From positions 1-6,043 of the forward strand of contig CAZQZC010000166.1 of the NCBI GenBank assembly GCA_964597685.1: DNA of 6,043 nucleotides, in the 5' to 3' direction. This stretch comes from JBCBTJ01 sp964597685. Its GTDB lineage: Bacteria; Pseudomonadota; Alphaproteobacteria; Caulobacterales; Hyphomonadaceae. Both the position numbers and the translations under genes were made by a program. Positions 1 through 5,603 of this stretch are shown in pieces. The number at the start of each line of letters is the position of its first letter. Within the stretch, counting starts at the first letter, position 1. The notes below the pieces were generated by a model. That model ran no database searches. It saw only the letters and a program-made list of their open reading frames with translations, and was not told the DNA's origin.

Positions 1-79
1 CCGACGTCAAAAGCGCAAGGCCGACGGCGATGGCGGACAAGGCGCGCCAGTTTCGTGTCTTCGAAAGCGTCTGTGACAA
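1..79 (-). CDS. N-terminus of an exported or membrane protein (partial, TTG start)
   Basis: This reading frame leaves the window on the left; only 26 codons are visible. It begins at a TTG (79-77) and translates as MSQTLSKTRNWRALSAIAVG followed by LALLTS. That is a short polar segment with K7, R9 and R12, then an uninterrupted hydrophobic stretch, which is the layout of a Sec signal peptide or an N-terminal membrane anchor. The start rests on a GGAG Shine-Dalgarno at 91-88, eight bases upstream. The frame has no ATG or GTG above it before a stop, so TTG is the only reasonable start. It lies downstream of, and in the same direction as, the acyl-CoA dehydrogenase, with a terminator-like element between them, so it is probably a separate transcription unit. 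The function cannot be told from 26 residues. The call could be wrong, because it depends on so short a segment. Confidence 0.5.
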   Translation of the reverse strand, partial: MSQTLSKTRNWRALSAIAVGLALLTS

Positions 80-87
80 GGATCCAA

Positions 88-91
88 CTCC
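88..91 (-). promoter_or_regulatory. Shine-Dalgarno supporting the TTG start
   Basis: GGAG on the minus strand sits eight bases before the TTG at 79. It is the main reason for choosing this non-ATG start for the partial gene at the left edge. Confidence 0.45.
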
Positions 92-99
92 AAAGTCAT

Positions 100-119
100 C
101 GGCCGCGGGATTGCGGCCG
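100..119 (-). repeat. Perfect 7-bp inverted repeat in the leader of the left-edge gene
   Basis: CGGCCGC (100-106) and GCGGCCG (113-119) are perfect reverse complements around a six-base loop. As RNA on the minus strand this would form a very GC-rich hairpin ending about eight bases before the Shine-Dalgarno of the left-edge gene. No T tract follows it, so it is not an intrinsic terminator. It may be a leader structure or a DNA operator, or it may be chance in GC-rich DNA. Confidence 0.4.
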
Positions 120-167
120 TATGATCATTGGACGTCGGGAGAGCGGAAAACCTTCCCGCCGTGTGCG

Positions 168-208
168 AAAAAATCAGATCGCGACGCCGCCAGCCAGGCT
201 TTGGCGGC
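168..208 (-). terminator. Candidate terminator after the acyl-CoA dehydrogenase gene
   Basis: Directly after the TAA stop of the dehydrogenase (213-211), the minus strand carries GCCGCCA (208-202), a nine-base loop, and TGGCGGC (192-186), a perfect 7-bp stem. A run of six T residues (173-168) follows. The T run begins twelve bases after the stem rather than at once, so this is a weaker than ideal intrinsic terminator. Its position immediately after the stop codon supports the role. Confidence 0.42.
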
Positions 209-210
209 TC

Positions 211-1905
211 TTACCCGTTCACGTCTTCAAGCAAGCGTCGCGCAATCACGTGGGCTTGGATCTCGCCCGCGCCCTCGAAGATGTTGAGGATACGGGCGTC
301 CTGAAGCACCCGGCTGATCGGATACTCCAGCGCGAAGCCGTTTCCGCCGTGGATCTGAACGCCATTGTCGGCAGCGGCCCAGGCGACCCGCGCGGCCAGC
401 AGCTTGGCCATGCCCGCCTCGAGGTCGCAGCGTTTGTCTTCGTCCTTCTGACGGGCGGAATAATAGGTCAGCTGGCGCGCGCCGACGATTTCGGCAGCCA
501 TCATGACGAGTTTGTTGCGCACGCGCGGGAAGGCGAAAATGGGCTGGCCGAATTGCTGACGGTCCAGCGAGTATTGCAGGCCAAGTTCAAACGCGTTTTG
601 CGCCACGCCGACGGCGCGGGCGGCGGTCTGAATGCGCGCGCTCTCGAAGGTCGCCATGAGGTGGCGGAAACCTTGCCCCTCGACATCGCCGAGCAAATTG
701 TCGCCCGAGACGCGGAAGCCGTCGAAGGCGATCTCGTATTCCTTCATGCCGCGATAGCCGAGCACTTCAATCTCGCCGCCGGTCATGCCGTCCGCCGGGA
801 AGGGGTGTTCGTCCGTTCCGCGCGGTTTTTCGGCGAGGAACATGGACAGTCCGGAGAAATTCTTCGTCTCGGGATCCGTGCGCGCAAGCAGGGTCATCAC
901 GTCGGCGCGGACCGGATGGGTGATCCAGGTCTTGTTGCCCGTGATCGTCCAATCCTCGCCGTCTTTCACCGCGCGCGTGCGCAGGGAGCCGAGGTCGGAG
1001 CCCGTATTCGGCTCGGTGAACACCGCCGTCGGCAGAATGTCGGCCGCGGCGATGCCGGGCAGCCATTTCGCCTTCTGGGCCTCGGTGCCGCCGATGAGGA
1101 TCAACTCGGCTGCAATCTCTGACCGCGTGCCCAGCGACCCGACGCCGATATAGCCCCGCGAAAGCTCCTCGGAGACGACGCACATGGCCGTCTTGCCCAT
1201 GCCCGCGCCGCCATACTCTTCCGGGATCGTCAGCCCGAACACGCCCAGCTCGCCCATTTCCGCGACGACGTCGAGCGGGATGTATTCGTTCTTGAGATGC
1301 CATTCGTGCGCGAAAGGCGTGACTTTATCGGCGGAGAACTTCCGAAATGTCTCGCGCACCATCTCCATGGTTTCATCGAGACCCGTCGCCTCTACGGTCG
1401 GGCGGCCCAGCGCATCCGGCAGCAAGCGGCCGGCGGCCTCAAGCGCGCCAGGCGTTTTGCCCTCGGCGATGAAACGCTGCAGGGCGGGCGCGAACAATTT
1501 TTGCATGGAGGCGGGCGGCAGGCCCAAATCCGCGGGGCGGACAAACTCACCCTGGTTCATCGGAACGCCGCCTATGAGCTGCTGGGCGTATTCTGAGAAC
1601 AAGATCTGAGAGAGCAGCGCTTCGATCTCTCCAAACGCGCCTTCGGCGTCCAGGCGCGCCGCCCATCGGGCGGTTTCGCGCAACGTCTCGACATAGGTCG
1701 CGGTCCAGGCGAGGCCGTGGGCCATGTGTTGGTGCGCGTCGAGCAGTTTCCGGTCCGGCTTGCCCGCTGGCGCCAGAACGGCGGCGACAGACGCTTTGGC
1801 GTCGGAGAAATAGTCCTCCAACGCGGCCACCGCTTCCGCCATAGCGGGAATCAGCCCGCCCATCACTGCGGACGTCTCAATCACTTCGCCGGCTGCGCCG
1901 TCCAT
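211..1905 (-). CDS. mcd: Acyl-CoA dehydrogenase, probably (2S)-methylsuccinyl-CoA dehydrogenase
   Basis: A 564-residue FAD enzyme of the acyl-CoA dehydrogenase family. Ordinary members have about 380-400 residues; this one has an extra N-terminal domain of roughly 165, mostly helical, with a DAHQHMAHGLAWTATYVE segment at 56-73. That extension is characteristic of methylsuccinyl-CoA dehydrogenase, which oxidises (2S)-methylsuccinyl-CoA to mesaconyl-CoA in the cytosolic ethylmalonyl-CoA pathway. The catalytic core shows family signature 1 (AVFTEPNTGSDLGS, 294-307), the RQQFG FAD-contact segment (449-453), signature 2 (QIHGGNGF, 517-524) and FEGAGEIQ (543-550), whose E544 sits at the catalytic base position of medium-chain-type enzymes. 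Segments KTWITHPVRAD and GGEIEVLGYRGMKEYE match my recollection of Mcd proteins. The ATG is preceded by GGAGG five bases away. The other pathway genes (ccr, ecm) are not in the window. The family call is secure; the substrate is inferred, and another branched acyl-CoA remains possible. Confidence 0.85.
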   Translation of the reverse strand: MDGAAGEVIETSAVMGGLIPAMAEAVAALEDYFSDAKASVAAVLAPAGKPDRKLLDAHQHMAHGLAWTATYVETLRETARWAARLDAEGAFGEIEALLSQILFSEYAQQLIGGVPMNQGEFVRPADLGLPPASMQKLFAPALQRFIAEGKTPGALEAAGRLLPDALGRPTVEATGLDETMEMVRETFRKFSADKVTPFAHEWHLKNEYIPLDVVAEMGELGVFGLTIPEEYGGAGMGKTAMCVVSEELSRGYIGVGSLGTRSEIAAELILIGGTEAQKAKWLPGIAAADILPTAVFTEPNTGSDLGSLRTRAVKDGEDWTITGNKTWITHPVRADVMTLLARTDPETKNFSGLSMFLAEKPRGTDEHPFPADGMTGGEIEVLGYRGMKEYEIAFDGFRVSGDNLLGDVEGQGFRHLMATFESARIQTAARAVGVAQNAFELGLQYSLDRQQFGQPIFAFPRVRNKLVMMAAEIVGARQLTYYSARQKDEDKRCDLEAGMAKLLAARVAWAAADNGVQIHGGNGFALEYPISRVLQDARILNIFEGAGEIQAHVIARRLLEDVNG

Positions 1906-1932
1906 ATCGCCCTCCCGAGAATTTGGCTCGAG

Positions 1933-1961
1933 ATGATAGTGCGCCGACGGGCGGAAGTCAG
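1933..1961 (-). promoter_or_regulatory. Candidate sigma-70-type promoter for the acyl-CoA dehydrogenase gene
   Basis: In the 86-bp gap upstream of the dehydrogenase, the minus strand carries CTGACT (1961-1956; 4 of 6 to TTGACA), a 17-base spacer, and TATCAT (1938-1933; 5 of 6 to TATAAT). Transcription would begin near 1926, giving a leader of about 20 bases that includes the GGAGG at 1915-1911. This is a motif match only. If it is real, the dehydrogenase can be expressed independently of the DUF885 gene upstream. Confidence 0.38.
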
Positions 1962-1991
1962 GCCTTATGCTGCGGCGCAGCGTCGCGCGGT

Positions 1992-3860
1992 CTATGACGT
2001 CTTCTGCGTTTCGACCCAGTTCTCCACCCGGCGCTCCAAAATCGCGAGCGGCATGGCCCCGCCGCCGAGCACGGTGTCATGGAAGCCTCGAATATCGAAG
2101 TCTTCGCCCAATTCGGCCTCCGCCTCCCGTCGGAGCTCTTGGATCTTGAGCATGCCGACCTTGTAACTCGTCGCCTGTCCCGGCAGGACAAGATAACGGC
2201 GCACTTCAGAGCGGGCCTGGGCCTCGGTGATCGCCGAATTGGCGAGGAAGTAGTCGACGGCTTGCTGTTCGCTCCAGCCTTTGGAATGGAGGCCAGTGTC
2301 GACCACAAGGCGGATCGCCCGCCACATTTCCGAGCCCAGTCGGCCAAACTCGGACAGGGGATCGGCGTAGGTTCCGTCGATCTCCGTGGCGAGCCATTCC
2401 GAATAGAGGCCCCAGCCCTCGCTATAGGCCGTGAAGCCGGCTTGCGTGCGGAAGGTTGGGACGGCCTCCAGCTCTTGAGCGATGGAGATTTGCATGTGGT
2501 GGCCGGGCAATCCTTCGTGATAGGCGATCACTTCCAGTTCGCGCAGCGGCATGGCGTTCATATCGGACAAATGGGCGTAGTAAATGCCGGGGCGAGAGCC
2601 GTCGGGCGTGCCTGGGAAGTAATGTTGCGCGGCGCCGTCTTGCTCCCGGAAGGCTTCGACGCGCTTCACTTCGAGATCCGCCTGCGGAAGGATTCCGAAA
2701 TAATCCGGCAGTTTCGCTTTGATCCGGTCGATCGCGGCGGTCGCCTGGTCGATATAGGCTTGGCGGCCAACGTCGGTGTTCGGCAGGTAGAGCCGCTCGT
2801 CCTCCTTCGTGTCGCGCAGAAAGGCGAAGAAGGCCTGCAAGTCGCCCTCGAAGCCGAATTCGTCTTTCACCGACTCCATCTCGGCGCGTAGCCGGGTGAC
2901 CTCGGCGCGTCCTGTTTCGTGGATCTCGTCGGCCGTCAGGTCCGTCGTCGTCTGGTTGGCGAGGCGTTCATTGTAGTACGCCGCCCCGTTTGGCAGATCG
3001 CCGACGCCCTGGGTCTCGTCAGCCGCGTTGACGATATCTTCCTCCTGCCAGGCGATGAGACGCTCATATGCGGGCTTCCAATGGTCGACGAGGGCGGCGC
3101 GGGCCGCGTCCGTCAGTGCGTCGGCTTGCGCCTGATCGATCGCTTCCTGTTCCAGAAGGGTGGCGATCTTCTGTTTGGCGTCGGCCCAGATGGCGCTGTC
3201 TGTCTCGGACTCGTCGAACGGCGCCCCTGTGATAATTTTACGAGATTCATCGATGACGAAGTCGAATGAAAAGCGCGGCGGCCGCACGCCGCCGGCGGCG
3301 TTGGCGCGGGATTGTTCGATCAATTGGTCAAGAAAGCGCTCCGTCTCCACGATCCGGGAGATGTAGGCCTCCATGTCGGACGCGTCGTCGATGCGGTGGA
3401 ATGCGATCAATAATTGCGGCGGGAAAGAATGGACCGCCGACATTTGCTCAAAGATATAATCGTTGGACCAATATTCGGACGACGCGACCGATTGGTCGAG
3501 CTGATACGCCCAGATGTCGTAGGACGTCTGCGCTTCAGGCGACAGCTTGTTGTAGTCGAACGAGGCCTTCATTTCGGCGACCGTGGCGCGCCGCCAGTCG
3601 AGCTGCTCTTGGGCGGCCTCACGCGAGGCGTCGTCTAGCTCGCCATAGGCCGTCTTGCGGCCGAGAAAGGTCTGCTGGATGGGACTGAAGGCCAGCTCTT
3701 CCTCGAACTTCGCCTCGAACCATTCGTTGATGCGATCGGTCTCAGCCTGGATTTGCTCCTGGGTGATGTCCGGCGCCTGGGGGGGCGCAACCCGAGGCGA
3801 GCCGTCGCCACATGCTGCGATGATTCCCAGGGATGCGGCGCTCAATAACCAGGTGCGCAT
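1992..3860 (-). CDS. DUF885-family lipoprotein, predicted metallopeptidase-like
   Basis: A 622-residue protein of the DUF885 family, whose bacterial members are large proteins with an HExxPGHH motif and are widely presumed to be metal-dependent hydrolases. The N-terminus MRTWLLSAASLGIIAACG is a lipoprotein signal peptide with C17 as the lipidated cysteine, so the product should be anchored to a membrane facing the periplasm. The proposed metal site is HEGLPGHH (448-455), followed by an EGWG motif (481-484) that may supply another acidic ligand. Other family hallmarks are VVDTGLHSKGW (519-529) and RYLVLPGQATSYKVG (555-569). The substrate is unknown; peptides are the usual guess. The frame stays open upstream to an ATG at 3977, but the start at 3860 is preferred: it has AAGGA about eight bases upstream and gives a proper signal peptide, while the longer form would bury it. 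The dehydrogenase follows 86 bases downstream on the same strand. Confidence 0.9.
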   Translation of the reverse strand: MRTWLLSAASLGIIAACGDGSPRVAPPQAPDITQEQIQAETDRINEWFEAKFEEELAFSPIQQTFLGRKTAYGELDDASREAAQEQLDWRRATVAEMKASFDYNKLSPEAQTSYDIWAYQLDQSVASSEYWSNDYIFEQMSAVHSFPPQLLIAFHRIDDASDMEAYISRIVETERFLDQLIEQSRANAAGGVRPPRFSFDFVIDESRKIITGAPFDESETDSAIWADAKQKIATLLEQEAIDQAQADALTDAARAALVDHWKPAYERLIAWQEEDIVNAADETQGVGDLPNGAAYYNERLANQTTTDLTADEIHETGRAEVTRLRAEMESVKDEFGFEGDLQAFFAFLRDTKEDERLYLPNTDVGRQAYIDQATAAIDRIKAKLPDYFGILPQADLEVKRVEAFREQDGAAQHYFPGTPDGSRPGIYYAHLSDMNAMPLRELEVIAYHEGLPGHHMQISIAQELEAVPTFRTQAGFTAYSEGWGLYSEWLATEIDGTYADPLSEFGRLGSEMWRAIRLVVDTGLHSKGWSEQQAVDYFLANSAITEAQARSEVRRYLVLPGQATSYKVGMLKIQELRREAEAELGEDFDIRGFHDTVLGGGAMPLAILERRVENWVETQKTS

Positions 3861-3972
3861 GGCGTTTCCTTCTAAACTTGGTTCTTTGCTGGCGAGAGTT
3901 TCTCGGTTTCGGCGGCGTTGTAAAGCCAAGGCCGTCAAGGCGTTGTGAGCGTGCGCGAGCGCATTCCGAAGC

Positions 3973-3989
3973 CGCATAACGCGTATGCG
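3973..3989. promoter_or_regulatory. 17-bp inverted repeat in the divergent intergenic region, possible operator
   Basis: The 196 bases between the divergent starts at 3860 and 4057 hold CGCATAACGCGTATGCG, with perfect 6-bp arms (CGCATA and TATGCG) around a five-base spacer. It lies about 112 bp before the DUF885 start and 67 bp before the small membrane protein start, a usual place for a dimeric regulator acting on both promoters. No regulator gene is in the window. I saw no convincing -35/-10 pair for either gene in the rest of this gap. Confidence 0.35.
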
Positions 3990-4056
3990 CAGGTGTGGGG
4001 CGCATCACAGCCCGCCGCCCCTATGTAGTGTAAGCCTTAATCGGGGGTAACTCTTC

Positions 4057-4482
4057 ATGCGCACGCTGGTCAGCCTGGGATTTCTTGTATTTGCTGGAGT
4101 TTTGACGGACTTCGTCTGGTCGCAGCCATTGTCGGGCGTCCCGATGCTCGTTTCCTGCGCAGGCCTTGCAGCCTTCGTGTTCGGCTTGGCGGCTGTCGCT
4201 GTCGCGCCCGCGCTCGACCGCGGCGATTGGCGCATGGCGACAGGGTATGGCCTTGTGTTTGGCGCGATGTTCGGCGGCGCTGTCTTTGGTGTCGACGTCT
4301 ATCTGGCCCCTGCGCCGATCTTGGGCGCCACGCCGCTTGAAATCGGCGCCCTGACGGTGTTGTCGGCTGCGTATTCTCTGTTCTCCTACGCGCTGACCAG
4401 CCTGGTTTTGGGATGCGCGGTCTGCGACCTTGAGCCTGAAGGCCTCGACGCGGACGCCGTCGCCGTCGCCGACGCCGCTTAG
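4057..4482 (+). CDS. Small four-helix membrane protein of unknown function
   Basis: I do not recognise this 141-residue protein. It is strongly hydrophobic with four likely membrane-spanning segments at about residues 3-20, 30-51, 62-83 and 95-120, so it should lie in the inner membrane. A short positively charged loop (LDRGDWR, 53-59) lies between helices 2 and 3. The last 18 residues form an acidic, alanine-rich tail (EPEGLDADAVAVADAA at the end). Cysteines occur at 34, 120 and 123, the last two forming a C-x2-C at the end of helix 4 that might bind a metal or form a disulfide. A GGGGG (4043-4047) nine bases before the ATG is a modest Shine-Dalgarno. The gene is transcribed divergently from the DUF885 lipoprotein and runs into the Rieske oxygenase gene with a four-base gap. 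That it is a real gene is supported by its coherent membrane topology and by the intergenic spacing. Confidence 0.72.
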   Translation: MRTLVSLGFLVFAGVLTDFVWSQPLSGVPMLVSCAGLAAFVFGLAAVAVAPALDRGDWRMATGYGLVFGAMFGGAVFGVDVYLAPAPILGATPLEIGALTVLSAAYSLFSYALTSLVLGCAVCDLEPEGLDADAVAVADAA

Positions 4483-4486
4483 CCGA

Positions 4487-5587
4487 TCAACTCATCCATC
4501 TCAGCGTCGTCGGCTGAATAGGGTTCTGAAATTCGCGTCCTTCGGCCAGAGCTGAGGCCCATTCCCGCTTCAGCGTTTGATACCATTTCGCTTGGACGTC
4601 GATATCGTCGATCCAGAGCATCGACGTCTGAAACTTCAGCCCTTCATTTTGAAGGTCCACCATGTCGCCGTCCTGGTCCAGGAAGCGGCGGGCTGCAGGC
4701 TTCAGGATCGGCGTCGCCAGGTTCAAGAGCGGAGCGCCGCTCCACCAGGTCAATTGCGTGATCCGGGTCCGCGCGCCGTCCTCCGGCGTCAGGCATGTGA
4801 GCGTCAACAGGCGCGCGCGCTGGTTCTCCACAATCTCCCAGCGAAACCCTGGCAATTGGAAAACGATCTCGGTGGTCACATCGCCGCCGAACACTGCTTT
4901 GTAGGCGATGGAGTTCGAACTCGGCGCGTGCTTGGCGATCACCCAGCCGCGCGTGCGCGGTTCGAAGCTCTTTTCCTTCAGCCGCAGACCCGTTGAGGGC
5001 GGCCGCCACCACCATTGGGAATGTACGAAAGGCACATGGGCGGGGTCCATCAAGCCGACGATTGCGTTGTCCATATGCGCGTCAAACACGCGGGATACGA
5101 CGAATTTCGGCCGCGCCGGCAGGTCGCCGAAGTCTGGCGGCGGGACAATCGGCGCCGCCAGCGCGCGGGGGTCGTGGGCGACGTACACGAACACGGCGCC
5201 GTTCGCTTCGTGGACGGGATATCGGCGAACGCGGATGCGGGACACGTCGATATCCTGGCCTTCGACAAGGCTGGGCATGTGACGGCATACCCCGTCGGTT
5301 CCGAAGCGCCAGCCGTGATACGGGCAAGCGATTGTCGCCGCGCCGTCAGTGTCCACCTGCTTGCCGGCTGACAACGGCACGAGGCGGTGAGGGCAGATAT
5401 CCCGCAATGCAAACGCCTCGCCCAATTCGGTGCGGCCGAGCATGACGGGTTGGCCAAGGATCATGCGCCGGAATTGCCGGCCCGCCTTCAGCTCCTGCGT
5501 GGTGGCCGCGAAGTACCAGGACTCGGTCAGCAGGCCGTGTGCGTCGATTCCGCGTTCAATTCGCGGCTCAGTCTGCGTGTCCGGCAT
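4487..5587 (-). CDS. Rieske non-heme iron oxygenase, alpha-subunit type
   Basis: A 366-residue oxygenase component that would take electrons from a reductase and activate O2 at a mononuclear iron. The N-terminal Rieske domain carries the [2Fe-2S] ligands C65-P-H67 and C88-P-Y-H91. The catalytic domain shows DNAIVGLMDPAHVPFVH (173-189), in which H184 and H189 are the iron histidines and D181 is the conserved bridging aspartate. QDGDMVDLQ (305-313) resembles the C-terminal segment that supplies the carboxylate ligand, probably D306. Length and layout suit the single-component-type oxygenases related to vanillate O-demethylase and pheophorbide a oxygenase. No signal peptide or membrane helix is seen, so it should be cytosolic. 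The substrate cannot be told. No ferredoxin or reductase gene is adjacent, so the electron donor lies elsewhere. The ATG has an AGGAGGT Shine-Dalgarno nine bases upstream that overlaps the stop of the Kef-like gene, implying co-transcription and coupled translation. Confidence 0.9.
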   Translation of the reverse strand: MPDTQTEPRIERGIDAHGLLTESWYFAATTQELKAGRQFRRMILGQPVMLGRTELGEAFALRDICPHRLVPLSAGKQVDTDGAATIACPYHGWRFGTDGVCRHMPSLVEGQDIDVSRIRVRRYPVHEANGAVFVYVAHDPRALAAPIVPPPDFGDLPARPKFVVSRVFDAHMDNAIVGLMDPAHVPFVHSQWWWRPPSTGLRLKEKSFEPRTRGWVIAKHAPSSNSIAYKAVFGGDVTTEIVFQLPGFRWEIVENQRARLLTLTCLTPEDGARTRITQLTWWSGAPLLNLATPILKPAARRFLDQDGDMVDLQNEGLKFQTSMLWIDDIDVQAKWYQTLKREWASALAEGREFQNPIQPTTLRWMS

Positions 5588-5596
5588 AGCGTAGCG

Positions 5597-5603
5597 ACCT
5601 CCT
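5597..5603 (-). promoter_or_regulatory. Strong Shine-Dalgarno of the Rieske gene, overlapping the upstream stop codon
   Basis: AGGAGGT (5603-5597) is a near-perfect anti-16S match nine bases before the Rieske ATG at 5587. Its first two bases are the last two of the TAG stop (5604-5602) of the Kef-like gene. This arrangement favours translational coupling and supports the Rieske start. Confidence 0.7.

Noticed and set aside
55..1122. Long plus-strand open frame of 355 codons opposite the acyl-CoA dehydrogenase
   Set aside because: It is antisense to a clear enzyme gene, has no recognisable domain, and long antisense frames are common in GC-rich DNA.
1971..1983. GCTGC-GCC-GCAGC hairpin after the DUF885 stop as a terminator
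   Set aside because: The stem is only five bases and no T tract follows.
2079..2891. Plus-strand open frame of 270 codons opposite the DUF885 gene
   Set aside because: It is antisense to a gene with family motifs, has no family features and no convincing ribosome binding site.
3933..3938. TTGACG on the minus strand as a -35 element for the DUF885 gene
   Set aside because: It is a good hexamer, but no -10-like sequence lies 16-18 bases downstream; that position is CCGCCG.
3861..3977. Upstream in-frame ATG at 3977 extending the DUF885 protein by 39 residues
   Set aside because: The extension is basic, would hide the lipoprotein signal peptide, and lies in the divergent promoter region. The ATG at 3860 has a good Shine-Dalgarno.
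3997..4021. GGGGCG and CGCCCC arms, a possible hairpin before the small membrane protein gene
   Set aside because: A six-base GC-only stem with a 13-base loop and no T tract is easily expected by chance here.
4037..4051. TTAA-N7-TAAC resembling a CtrA site before the small membrane protein gene
   Set aside because: The second half does not match TTAA at the required spacing, and the site overlaps the ribosome binding region.
4644..5457. Several overlapping open frames on both strands within the Rieske gene
   Set aside because: All are arginine- and proline-rich shadow frames typical of GC-rich coding DNA, while the Rieske frame carries all the expected motifs.
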